Source: Bacillota bacterium (lineage in GTDB: Bacteria; Bacillota_A; Clostridia; Christensenellales; Aristaeellaceae). From it: a stretch of 64,000 nt of DNA. Below, piece by piece: positions 16,806 through 23,268 of the stretch. The notes beneath the pieces are model-generated. The model had not been told where the DNA came from. It ran no database searches and was given only the letters and a program-made list of their open reading frames with translations. The DNA is taken from contig JAEZSP010000013.1 of NCBI GenBank assembly GCA_023421735.1, positions 53,718 to 117,717 of the forward strand. The letters run 5' to 3'. The position numbers and the translations under genes were made by a program. Within the stretch, counting starts at the first letter, position 1, and each line of letters begins with the position of its first letter.

Positions 16806-17362
16806 AGAAATCATTGTCTGAAATGACCCTTGCGGAGCTTTGGCAGCTCTTTCCCATCATCCTGGCTCCGCATGACCCAAATTGGGCAACCTTCTACGCG
16901 CAGGAACGGCAACGGCTCGTTCCACTTTTGCCCATGGATCAAATCGCACGCATGAGCCACATCGGTTCGACGGCGATTCCAGCCATCTGGGCCAAGCCTA
17001 CAATCGATATTCTGATCGAAACGGATGACCCGGCGGCGCTCAAACAGCCCGTGCGCGCAGCGGGCTATTCCCTCATGTCCGAATCGCCCGTCCGCCTTTC
17101 GTTCAATCGCGGCTACACCCCGGACGGCTTTGCGGCGCGCGTGTTTCACCTCCACGTTCATAAAGCGGGAGACAATGACGAACTCTATTTCCGGGATTAC
17201 CTCAATGAACATCCTACCGATGCGAAGCGGTATGAGGAACTGAAAATCTCCCTCTGGAAGCGCTATGAGCATGACCGGGACGGCTACACGCGCGAAAAAA
17301 CCGCGTTCGTTGCCGAAAAAACGGCGCGCGCAAAGGCGGCCTATCCCGGCAGATATGACTGA
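16802..17362 (+). CDS. GrpB family protein (UPF0157, nucleotidyltransferase fold)
   Basis: A 186-residue protein of the GrpB/UPF0157 family, shown by the start of the domain (LAPHDPNWATFYAQE), the family signature SHIGSTAIPAIWAKPTIDIL and the HLHVH segment. The fold is that of nucleotidyltransferases (GS...D.D arrangement), but the cellular role is unknown. It overlaps the ferredoxin gene by 4 bases and abuts the convergent isomerase gene with no bases between the two stop codons. Confidence 0.9.
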   Translation: MKKSLSEMTLAELWQLFPIILAPHDPNWATFYAQERQRLVPLLPMDQIARMSHIGSTAIPAIWAKPTIDILIETDDPAALKQPVRAAGYSLMSESPVRLSFNRGYTPDGFAARVFHLHVHKAGDNDELYFRDYLNEHPTDAKRYEELKISLWKRYEHDRDGYTREKTAFVAEKTARAKAAYPGRYD

Positions 17363-18136
17363 CTACAGCGATAAGATTTCTTTTGATGCCCTTGCCGAAT
17401 CGCCCGCGGGGTTGAATTCGCATCCGATATAGCCCGCGTATCCCGCGCCTCGGATCGCCGCGATCACGTTTTTGTAGTTGATTTCGCCCGTGCCCGGCGC
17501 ATGCCGCCCCGGCACGTCCGCGGCGTGAATGTGTTTGATGAGACCGATGTTCTCGCATATGTTCGCAATGAGGTTTCCCTCGGTGATCTGCTGATGATAA
17601 ACGTCGAATAAAACGCCGATGCGACCGGCGCCTGCTGCCCGCACGACGGAAAAAGCCTGTGCGGATGTGTTCAGATAGCTGCCGACGTGATCGACGATCG
17701 GGTTTAGGGGTTCGATGGCGAGCTCCATGTTCCATTTTTCGAGAATGGGCTGTGCGGCCTTCAGGCAGCGGATGATATTGTCCTCCTGCGCCCCGCGGGA
17801 GAGAAATGAGAGTGTCTGACCGGGCGCGATGATTAAAAACTTGCCGCCTAAATCCGAGATGGCAGCACATGATTCTTCGACCATTTCCGCAAACAATTCG
17901 CGGCTTTCGTGCGCGAGCATACCGATCCGCGCACTGATTTCCCTCTTTGCCTCGTCCGCAGAATCAACCATTGCCGCCGCGACAGGCATCCCGGTCGAAC
18001 GGATGCCCGAAAAATCCTTGTCATGCCAGCGCCAGAATTCAACGGCGGCGTACCCGGCGTCCTGTGCCAGTGCCGCGCGTTGCTCAAAATCCGCCTCCCG
18101 GAACAGCATCTCGATGCACGCGGAATAGCCCTTCAT
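17363..18136 (-). CDS. Hydroxypyruvate-isomerase-like sugar isomerase (TIM barrel)
   Basis: A 257-residue AP-endonuclease-2-like TIM barrel resembling Hyi. Visible are YSACIEMLFREADFEQRAA at the N-terminus, ELAIEPLNPIVDHVG (metal-ligand glutamate), VLFDVYHQQITEGNLI, and IHAADVPGRHAPGTGEINY, where the ADVPGRHEPG-type motif is characteristic. Hyi interconverts hydroxypyruvate and tartronate semialdehyde; related enzymes act on ketoses. The ATG at 18136 follows GGAGGTTTGCC. No glyoxylate-pathway genes lie nearby, so the true substrate is open. Confidence 0.78.
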   Translation of the reverse strand: MKGYSACIEMLFREADFEQRAALAQDAGYAAVEFWRWHDKDFSGIRSTGMPVAAAMVDSADEAKREISARIGMLAHESRELFAEMVEESCAAISDLGGKFLIIAPGQTLSFLSRGAQEDNIIRCLKAAQPILEKWNMELAIEPLNPIVDHVGSYLNTSAQAFSVVRAAGAGRIGVLFDVYHQQITEGNLIANICENIGLIKHIHAADVPGRHAPGTGEINYKNVIAAIRGAGYAGYIGCEFNPAGDSARASKEILSL

Positions 18137-18199
18137 GGCAAACCTCCTCTTGCACAAATCCCACGCGCCGCGGACGGATGCATTTTCCGCCATCTCACC

Positions 18200-18353
18200 C
18201 CAAGGAAACTTTGCCTGCGGCAAAGATTGTCCTGAAGGGGCTTATGACGAATGGGAAATGCGGCGTAATCACCCGGAATTCCTGAAGCAGGCGGAAAGTC
18301 CGCCCCTGATTGCTACGCAGTCGCATTCTGCGGGGGCGACGCTTCCGCCGCAC
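18200..18353 (+). repeat. Intergenic structured repeat, copy A
   Basis: About 150 bases that match 24917-25062 along their full length in the same orientation, including CTTATGACGAAT and GGAAAGTCCGCCC. It contains a perfect stem-loop CTTTGCCTGCGGCAAAG (18209-18225) and a second, GGCGGAAAGTCCGCC (18290-18304). It lies in the gap between the plsY 3' end and the isomerase start, so it is not part of either gene. Confidence 0.75.
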
Positions 18354-18393
18354 ATTGATCGCGTCGGAATGCACATGCCTGTGCGGCATGGCC

Positions 18394-19050
18394 CTATTTG
18401 TCGTCCGTTGCGACCTCGCCCATGCGCTTGCGCGCACGGAATTGACGAAGACCCATCTCTTCGCCGCGCAGGAGCCGTCCGATGTTCTCCCTGTGCCGAA
18501 AAATCATCGCCGCGGAAGCAAGCGCGACCACACAGACCGACGCGCCGCTAAAGCCCGTAAAGTGCATCGCCACGGGATAGATCACCATGATCGAGATTGT
18601 CGCAACGGCGATCTTGTCACCGACGAGTGTGATGGCGGCGGTTGCGCCGACGGCGCCGAAAAACGCGAGCCAACCGGACGAGGCGAGGATCAGTCCCAAA
18701 TACGACGCAAAGCCTTTCCCGCCGCGAAAACCCATCCAAAACGGATAGGCATGCCCGAATATGCAGCATGCCCCTGCAAGTTCCGGCCCAAATTCGAACG
18801 AGCCAAACAGCATCCGCGCCAACGAGACGGCGAATACGGCCTTCAGGATGTCAAATGCAGCGACAAAAAGTCCCGCCTTCAGCCCGATCACGATCAGCGT
18901 GTTCGTTGCTCCGGCGTTGTGCGATCCCGCCTTTCGGATGTCGCGTCCATGCAGCTGCCCGATGATGTATCCCGCGTTCAGGCAACCGATCAGGTATCCC
19001 ATGACCGCACAGATGATATATGGTGCTTTTTCTTCAATATATACATACAT
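18394..19050 (-). CDS. plsY: Acyl-phosphate:glycerol-3-phosphate acyltransferase PlsY-like
   Basis: A 218-residue membrane protein of the PlsY family, which makes lysophosphatidic acid from acyl phosphate and glycerol 3-phosphate at the inner face of the membrane. Signature motifs are GSHNAGATN (usual GSGNxGATN, with His replacing Gly), GHAYPFWMGFRGGKGFAS and IFRHRENIGRLLRGEE. Five hydrophobic segments fit the family. The ATG at 19050 coincides with the predicted transcription start (see promoter at 19057-19085), so the message may be leaderless; no Shine-Dalgarno sequence is seen. The His in motif 1 and a polar C-terminal tail make it a divergent copy. Confidence 0.82.
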   Translation of the reverse strand: MYVYIEEKAPYIICAVMGYLIGCLNAGYIIGQLHGRDIRKAGSHNAGATNTLIVIGLKAGLFVAAFDILKAVFAVSLARMLFGSFEFGPELAGACCIFGHAYPFWMGFRGGKGFASYLGLILASSGWLAFFGAVGATAAITLVGDKIAVATISIMVIYPVAMHFTGFSGASVCVVALASAAMIFRHRENIGRLLRGEEMGLRQFRARKRMGEVATDDK

Positions 19051-19056
19051 ATATGT

Positions 19057-19085
19057 ATTATAACATCAAGATAATATTCGTTCAA
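19057..19085 (-). promoter_or_regulatory. plsY promoter, possibly giving a leaderless mRNA
   Basis: On the reverse strand TTGAAC and TATAAT are exactly 17 bases apart. The expected +1, about 7 bases after the -10, falls on the annotated ATG. Confidence 0.7.
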
Positions 19086-19111
19086 TATCAATTTTTTCAA
19101 TCAAACCAACT

Positions 19112-19137
19112 AAAAGCCTCCGCCCATGGACGGAGGC
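19112..19137 (-). terminator. Terminator of the prophage lysis operon
   Basis: Read on the reverse strand, GCCTCCG pairs with CGGAGGC across an 8-base loop and is followed by TTTTAG, 7 bases after the holin stop codon. Confidence 0.85.
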
Positions 19138-19143
19138 CGCGTG

Positions 19144-19419
19144 TCATTCCTGCTTTTTGAGTGCCGTTTCATATGCGCCCATGGCGGCGAGCGCCACCAC
19201 GAATGCATTGATCAGGAGCAACGGCACGTCTGCCGCCCTGTGCGTGCCCGCACCGAACATCCATGCGCCCGTGAGAAAGAGTACCGACAGAATCAGAACC
19301 AGAAGCCGTGTCGGCAGCCACTTTGGCATGTAGTCCTTTATGTATTGTGTCACGAGCAGTACGGCGGCGGAACAGCCCGCAGTCGTTCCCAGCGTTTCCC
19401 ATGTGTAATTGAGTTCCAT
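19144..19419 (-). CDS. Phage holin-like small membrane protein
   Basis: A 91-residue protein with two or three membrane helices (about residues 12-26, 39-57 and 66-84) and a charged C-terminus (ETALKKQE), matching the size and layout of phage holins that open the membrane for endolysin. It is the last gene of the reverse-strand lysis module, next to endolysin and a terminator. The ATG at 19419 follows CAGGAGGGGTACAG; longer in-frame readings run through the intergenic hairpin upstream. The exact holin family is not recognised. Confidence 0.7.
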   Translation of the reverse strand: MELNYTWETLGTTAGCSAAVLLVTQYIKDYMPKWLPTRLLVLILSVLFLTGAWMFGAGTHRAADVPLLLINAFVVALAAMGAYETALKKQE

Positions 19420-19525
19420 CTGTACCCCTCCTGTTTTGCATCCGCTTGCCGGATGCGTTTCCTGCACGTTTATCCTTCCGGGGTTGCGGCGATTGGGAGC
19501 GCCGACCGGATCGCCTGATCCGCGG

Positions 19526-20278
19526 TTACGTTTCGTCCCGCAGCCGGCCCCAGGTGATCGGACCGACGATTCCGTCGACTTCAATCTTCTGCTCCTGTTG
19601 AAACCGCACGACCCATTTGAGCGTCTCCGAGCCAAATGCCCCGTCCACGCCCCATTCGGGTAGCGCCGCTGCGTTCCGGTTGAGCAAAAGCGCCTGCATG
19701 CGTTCCACGGCATCACCGTACATCCCACGCCGGAGCATCGGCTCGGTGGGTGCCACATGCCCGCTGTAGACGAGCATTGAATCGGGCAGAAGTCCCCATT
19801 TTTGCCAGCCCCGCCCAGCCACTTTTGTGCGTACTACACCCTGTAAGAAGCCGCGCGCTTCGATGGCCTCGCCGCCGCCGACGTAGACGCCGATGTGCCC
19901 GTTTTTCCACAGCACCGCGCCGCGCGTTTCCGGGAGCGTTGCGATAGTCCCCGTTTTTCCGCAGAGCGCGATCATCCCGTTCGCGGACGTGTCAGGGCAA
20001 TTGTTCGCCCGGTAGCGGTTCGCAGTCCCTCCGTTTGTGGTCCAGAAAAAACCCTTGATCAGTCCCACACAGTCGCACACCATTTCTCCCGCCGCGACGT
20101 GTTTTTCGTATGTCGCCATCCGCGTTGGGGTATAGTGCTGTGGATATTGTTTTTTTTTGCGCGCGAGTAGGTCTCGCGTCGCGCAGTACCAGCAAGTTCC
20201 GTACCAGTACCGTGCGCCGCGCTGCTGTGCCGCCTCCGCCCAATTTGCGAGCATTTCGCCCGTCAATGCAATGCCCAT
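19526..20278 (-). CDS. Phage endolysin: NlpC/P60-like domain plus peptidoglycan-binding domain
   Basis: A 250-residue cytoplasmic endolysin without a signal peptide. Residues 1-170 resemble an NlpC/P60-type cysteine peptidase: VCDCVGLIKGFFW contains the nucleophile Cys, and KNGHIGVYVGGGEAIEAR the His. Residues 180-250 are a peptidoglycan-binding domain 1 (MYGDAVERMQALL, WGVDGAFGSETLKWV, DGIVGPITWGRLR). Such enzymes cut stem peptides of the host wall after holin action. The start follows AAAAGGAGGACGAG. Confidence 0.85.
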   Translation of the reverse strand: MGIALTGEMLANWAEAAQQRGARYWYGTCWYCATRDLLARKKKQYPQHYTPTRMATYEKHVAAGEMVCDCVGLIKGFFWTTNGGTANRYRANNCPDTSANGMIALCGKTGTIATLPETRGAVLWKNGHIGVYVGGGEAIEARGFLQGVVRTKVAGRGWQKWGLLPDSMLVYSGHVAPTEPMLRRGMYGDAVERMQALLLNRNAAALPEWGVDGAFGSETLKWVVRFQQEQKIEVDGIVGPITWGRLRDET

Positions 20279-20294
20279 CTCGTCCTCCTTTTCG

Positions 20295-20396
20295 TCATTC
20301 GCCCATCAATAGGGCAACCTGGTCCCGCCAATAGGGCGGCACCTGCTCCGGTGTGATTCGTCCCATCGCTACCATCTTCGCATAAAACGCAACCAT
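20295..20396 (-). CDS. XkdX-like short phage protein
   Basis: A 33-residue ORF (MVAFYAKMVAMGRITPEQVP, ending LLMGE). It starts one base into the stop codon of the preceding gene (TAATG) after GGAGGTGGCTCC. Length, position between tail and lysis genes, and the GRITPEQ segment match the XkdX family of unknown function. Confidence 0.6.
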   Translation of the reverse strand: MVAFYAKMVAMGRITPEQVPPYWRDQVALLMGE

Positions 20397-20677
20397 TAGG
20401 AGCCACCTCCCGTCATCAACTGCCCCAGCAGGCTGCCAACGTCCAACATTGCCGCCTCAACCGCATAGAGCCGCTCGTCGAGTGCCTTTTCTGTCTCGTT
20501 CATGGTCGTATAATTCGGATCTGCGCATGTTTGCGCCAAGCCGATCAGCTCCGTCCGCTGCGCATCCGTAATCTTATCTTCGACCCATAGCGCGTCAATT
20601 TTTTGAATGAATGTCTCCGTGATATACTGTCCGGATGCCGCTAGATTTTTGACGACCGAGTAAATATCGCCAATCAT
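20396..20677 (-). CDS. Phage late-region hypothetical protein
   Basis: A 93-residue, mostly helical and acidic protein (LDERLYAVEAAMLDVGSLL) in the tail-lysis interval of the prophage remnant. The ATG follows GGGAGGAAGGCAGA, and its stop overlaps the XkdX-like start by one base. Short coiled proteins occur at this place in many Siphoviridae of Firmicutes; no specific function is recognised. Confidence 0.65.
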   Translation of the reverse strand: MIGDIYSVVKNLAASGQYITETFIQKIDALWVEDKITDAQRTELIGLAQTCADPNYTTMNETEKALDERLYAVEAAMLDVGSLLGQLMTGGGS

Positions 20678-20691
20678 TCTGCCTTCCTCCC

Positions 20692-21813
20692 TTATGTCGT
20701 ATAGGTCACCGCCAGCTTCGGCACAACCCCGTCGGTGCCCTCGATGACCGCGTAGTTCACCGAATAGTCGTGCCCCGACAAGACGTGCGTATCGTCCGCG
20801 TAGAGCACAAGCCCCTTGTACGTGCCGTCCGCAAGCCCCGTCACCAGTGCTGCCGGCAGATCATAGGTCTTCGTCTTGCCCGGCCCGATCGTCCCCAGCA
20901 CATAGCCGCCGGAGGACAGCGCGGGCTGTCCGTCGCGCGCGTTGGAGGATGTCCCGTAGACCTTCACCGTCACGACATCGCCGATCCCGTACCCCGCCGC
21001 GCGCTTGAGCGTCAGGCGCATGCCCGTCACCGTCGCACCCGTTGGAATCCCGCTCAAGTCAAACCACATGCCGCCGCGCCAGCGCCCGTAGTTCGCGGTG
21101 TATCCCTGCTTCATCGCGCGCCAGCTCGACCACCAGTAGGTCGTGTACATGCCCGTTGCGTATGCATTGATTGTCTTCGTCGCCTCGGTCGGCGCGGTGC
21201 CGTCACTGAGGATGGACGCGGTCGTCGTGTCTATCTGCCATCCGTTATAAGTGCCGCCCGGCGCTATGCCCGTCACATATACCTGCGAGCAGACTGCCTT
21301 GACCACCTGCGTGCAGGTGCCGCGATTGCGCGACAGCACGACGCGCGCCATATACGCAAGCACGCCCAGGCTCCCGTAAAACGCCGATCGGCTGAAAACA
21401 ACTTCGCTGTTGCGGACCTCTACCGTCGTAGAAATGACCGCGCGCATGACATTCACCCGCGACGCGCACCCGACGACGCGCAGGTCGGCGATCTGATATA
21501 AGGGCGTTGGCCAGCTGAACACGCTCCCTCCAATTTCCGCACGCAGGCGGTCGAAGATCACATACGCACCTTCCGCACAGGATGTCGATGATGCGATAAA
21601 CAGGACGGCCATCAGCATCTGGTCCGAACGCGCAGTTTCCGGGATGTGGATCACCGTTTCGGGGTTCGATGCGCTGGCGGCTCCGAGATACACGGAGTTT
21701 GACACAAAATCGGAATCATACAGGTACATGGATACGACCGGGTACGTTGCGCCGCTATTTGTTATGTCGCCAACCGCAAGCGTCACGTCCTTGCCCCGCG
21801 TCGTCACCCACAT
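20692..21813 (-). CDS. Phage tail/minor structural protein, probably 5'-truncated
   Basis: A 373-residue ORF with beta-rich, low-charge sequence and a C-terminal module (about 255-373) resembling receptor-binding or carbohydrate-binding phage domains (GMWFDLSGIPTGATVTGMRL, then KGLVLYADDTHVLSGHDYSV). An in-frame stop lies only six codons upstream of the first ATG. GGAGG touches that ATG with no spacer, so the beginning was probably lost. It lies 26 bases after the terminase small subunit, whereas these genes are normally separated by the whole head and tail region. It may or may not be translated. Confidence 0.6.
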   Translation of the reverse strand: MWVTTRGKDVTLAVGDITNSGATYPVVSMYLYDSDFVSNSVYLGAASASNPETVIHIPETARSDQMLMAVLFIASSTSCAEGAYVIFDRLRAEIGGSVFSWPTPLYQIADLRVVGCASRVNVMRAVISTTVEVRNSEVVFSRSAFYGSLGVLAYMARVVLSRNRGTCTQVVKAVCSQVYVTGIAPGGTYNGWQIDTTTASILSDGTAPTEATKTINAYATGMYTTYWWSSWRAMKQGYTANYGRWRGGMWFDLSGIPTGATVTGMRLTLKRAAGYGIGDVVTVKVYGTSSNARDGQPALSSGGYVLGTIGPGKTKTYDLPAALVTGLADGTYKGLVLYADDTHVLSGHDYSVNYAVIEGTDGVVPKLAVTYTT

Positions 21814-21839
21814 CCTCCACTGAGACGGAAATCAGGTCG

Positions 21840-22202
21840 CTAAGTCTCGCAGACATCCGGGATGTCGTCGACGATCACCGCAGGCTCCGGCTTCCCGCCG
21901 CCTTCCTCAAGGTAGCCCATACGCCGGGCAAGCATCTCTGCTGCTTTCATCCGGGTGGCAAGCCGCTTGTCGTCGTCTCCTTCTGCGCGCATTACTTCGG
22001 TCAGGAATGCCAGGATTTCGTCTGCCGATGCCACGTTCCCAGCATCCATTCCCCCGATCCGTTTTTCCAAGTATGCCTTCACCCCCTTCTGCCTCTTGAC
22101 GTGCTCAGCATAATGGATCGAATATCCTGCCTTCAGCGCGGACTGCCGCGCGTTGCCCGTCTCAAGGTAAAATTCGGCAAACCGTTTCTGTCTCTCGGTC
22201 AT
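21840..22202 (-). CDS. terS: Phage terminase small subunit
   Basis: A 120-residue DNA-recognition subunit of a phage packaging machine. The N-terminal helix-turn-helix signature is clear (TERQKRFAEFYLETGNARQS, ALKAGYS). The rest (VMRAEGDDDKRLATRMKAAE, MLARRMG) is the helical oligomerisation region. The ATG at 22202 follows CGGAGGAGAAAAGC; an in-frame extension to 22253 would run across the operator. It is transcribed leftward from the repressed promoter at 22244-22272. No large subunit follows it. Confidence 0.85.
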   Translation of the reverse strand: MTERQKRFAEFYLETGNARQSALKAGYSIHYAEHVKRQKGVKAYLEKRIGGMDAGNVASADEILAFLTEVMRAEGDDDKRLATRMKAAEMLARRMGYLEEGGGKPEPAVIVDDIPDVCET

Positions 22203-22220
22203 GCTTTTCTCCTCCGTATC

Positions 22221-22308
22221 TAACCGTTTTCGGTTATGTATGAATATTATCACCGAAAACGGGTAATATCAAGAGGAAGTTGCGGAGAAAATTACCCGTC
22301 TGCGGTTG
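22221..22308. promoter_or_regulatory. Three-site prophage operator region
   Basis: Three related 16-bp dyads with consensus T(A/C)(A/C)CCG-N4-CGG(T/G)TA occur between the divergent genes. O1 is TAACCGTTTTCGGTTA (22221-22236), O2 is TCACCGAAAACGGGTA (22250-22265), and O3 is TACCCGTCTGCGGTTG (22293-22308). O2 lies exactly between the -35 and -10 of the leftward promoter. O3 overlaps the -35 of the repressor promoter. They are the likely binding sites of the adjacent repressor. Confidence 0.8.
22244..22272 (-). promoter_or_regulatory. Leftward (lytic) prophage promoter
   Basis: On the reverse strand TTGATA and TAATAT are 17 bases apart, with operator O2 filling the spacer. It faces the terminase small subunit gene. 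Confidence 0.75.
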
Positions 22309-22334
22309 TGCTTTGACACAAAATCGGATATAAT
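22306..22334 (+). promoter_or_regulatory. Repressor promoter
   Basis: TTGTGC and TATAAT are 17 bases apart, 24 bases before the repressor ATG. The -35 overlaps operator O3, implying autoregulation. A TTGACA at 22313 is too close to the -10 (10 bases) to be used. Confidence 0.65.
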
Positions 22335-22357
22335 TATCAGAAAGAGGGTGAAAAGAG

Positions 22358-22999
22358 ATGGATTTAAGTGAAAAGTTAACAAAATTGAAAAGCGATCACG
22401 GACTGACGACGGAGATGCTGGCCGCGCTCTCGGGGGTTCCGCGGGGGACAATCAATAAAATTTTAAATGGAGAGACGCAAAACCCCACGGCGCGCACGCT
22501 GGGACAGCTTGCGCGCGCATTGGGCTGCACGCCCGGCGCGCTGTACGCGGGCAACGGGGAATCTGCTCATGAACTGCGCGAGAATCCGCTTCCACCCTAT
22601 GAGAACATATTGCCCGTCACCCGGCGTCGTATTCCCATTCTGGGGACCATCTCAGCGGGCGTCCCCATCTATGACAATGGGGAGCGTGATCTCTTTTCGG
22701 CAAACGACGAGCCGTTTGAGTGCGACTTTCTTCTGCGCATCAAGGGATCGAGTATGATCGGCGCGCGCATCTACGACGGCGATCTCGTTTTTATTAAAAA
22801 ACAGCCGGATGTCAACGACGGTCAGATTGCGGCAGTCGTGATTGAGGGCGAGGCAACTCTCAAACGCGTCTATCATGTGCGCGACGGCATCACTTTGGTC
22901 GCCGAGAATTCGGAATATCCGCCTGTGGTCGTCACGGGGGCGGAGCGGGAATCAATCCACATTCTTGGGCGTGCCGTGGGTTTTCAGAGCAGGCTGTAA
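22358..22999 (+). CDS. Prophage CI/LexA-type repressor (HTH-XRE plus S24 peptidase)
   Basis: A 213-residue repressor. Residues 5-60 form a Cro/CI helix-turn-helix (MLAALSGVPRGTINKILNGE). Residues 95-205 form a self-cleaving S24 domain: a LexA-like cleavage site Ala-Gly in GTISAGVPIY, the nucleophile serine in KGSSMIGARIYDGD, and the lysine in GEATLKRVY. DNA damage and RecA would trigger self-cleavage and open the lysis operon. It starts after AGAGGGTGAAAAGAG. All catalytic residues are present, so the repressor looks functional although the phage is not. Confidence 0.9.
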   Translation: MDLSEKLTKLKSDHGLTTEMLAALSGVPRGTINKILNGETQNPTARTLGQLARALGCTPGALYAGNGESAHELRENPLPPYENILPVTRRRIPILGTISAGVPIYDNGERDLFSANDEPFECDFLLRIKGSSMIGARIYDGDLVFIKKQPDVNDGQIAAVVIEGEATLKRVYHVRDGITLVAENSEYPPVVVTGAERESIHILGRAVGFQSRL

Positions 23000-23000
23000 G

Positions 23001-23206
23001 GAAGCGGCAGGAACTTAACCTCAGGGCCATCGCTTCCCAAATTTCCGGGAGGTTTAGAGAGCCACAGCCCTCCATATTTAATCATTTGTGCCGCCATCCG
23101 GATTTCTGCATTTCCCGCGGGAAATGCAGAAATCCGGTTCCTCGTTCTCCCGCAATCGCTTGCAGCGAAGTCGTAAGCGATTGCCATGAACTTAACCTGC
23201 CGCTTC
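23001..23206. repeat. 206-bp palindromic intergenic element upstream of prfC
   Basis: The ends are an inverted repeat, GAAGCGGCAGG (23001-23011) and CCTGCCGCTTC (23196-23206). Just inside both ends lies GAACTTAACCT in direct orientation. The centre is a perfect 40-bp palindrome (23098-23137) whose half reads CCGGATTTCTGCATTTCCCG. A further hairpin pairs CAATCGCTT (23153-23161) with AAGCGATTG (23175-23183). There is no convincing ORF. The layout is that of a MITE-like or large REP-like element, or a long structured RNA. Confidence 0.8.
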
Positions 23207-23268
23207 TTGACGCACCTTTCACATCTGTATAAAATGTAGGGTGGTATTTTTTTCGGGAGGTTGAACCG

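Larger units (their letters stand above)
19112..22999. mobile_element. Deleted prophage remnant: repressor, operators, TerS, tail fragment, lysis genes
   Basis: From right to left it keeps an S24-type repressor, a three-operator divergent switch, terminase small subunit, a tail-protein fragment, two small late-gene ORFs (one XkdX-like), endolysin, holin and a terminator. Large terminase, portal, capsid, tape measure and integrase are all missing. The terminase small subunit ends 26 bases before the tail fragment begins, which marks one large internal deletion. Exact ends are inferred from gene content; no flanking att repeats were found. Confidence 0.75.

Noticed and set aside
18290..18304. 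RNase P-like GGAAAGTCCG sequence in the intergenic repeat
   Set aside because: The rest of the RNase P core is absent, and the element is only about 150 bases. The motif is just part of a local hairpin.
22313..22334. TTGACA-TATAAT promoter for the repressor
   Set aside because: The two hexamers are only 10 bases apart. TTGTGC at 22306 has the correct 17-base spacing.
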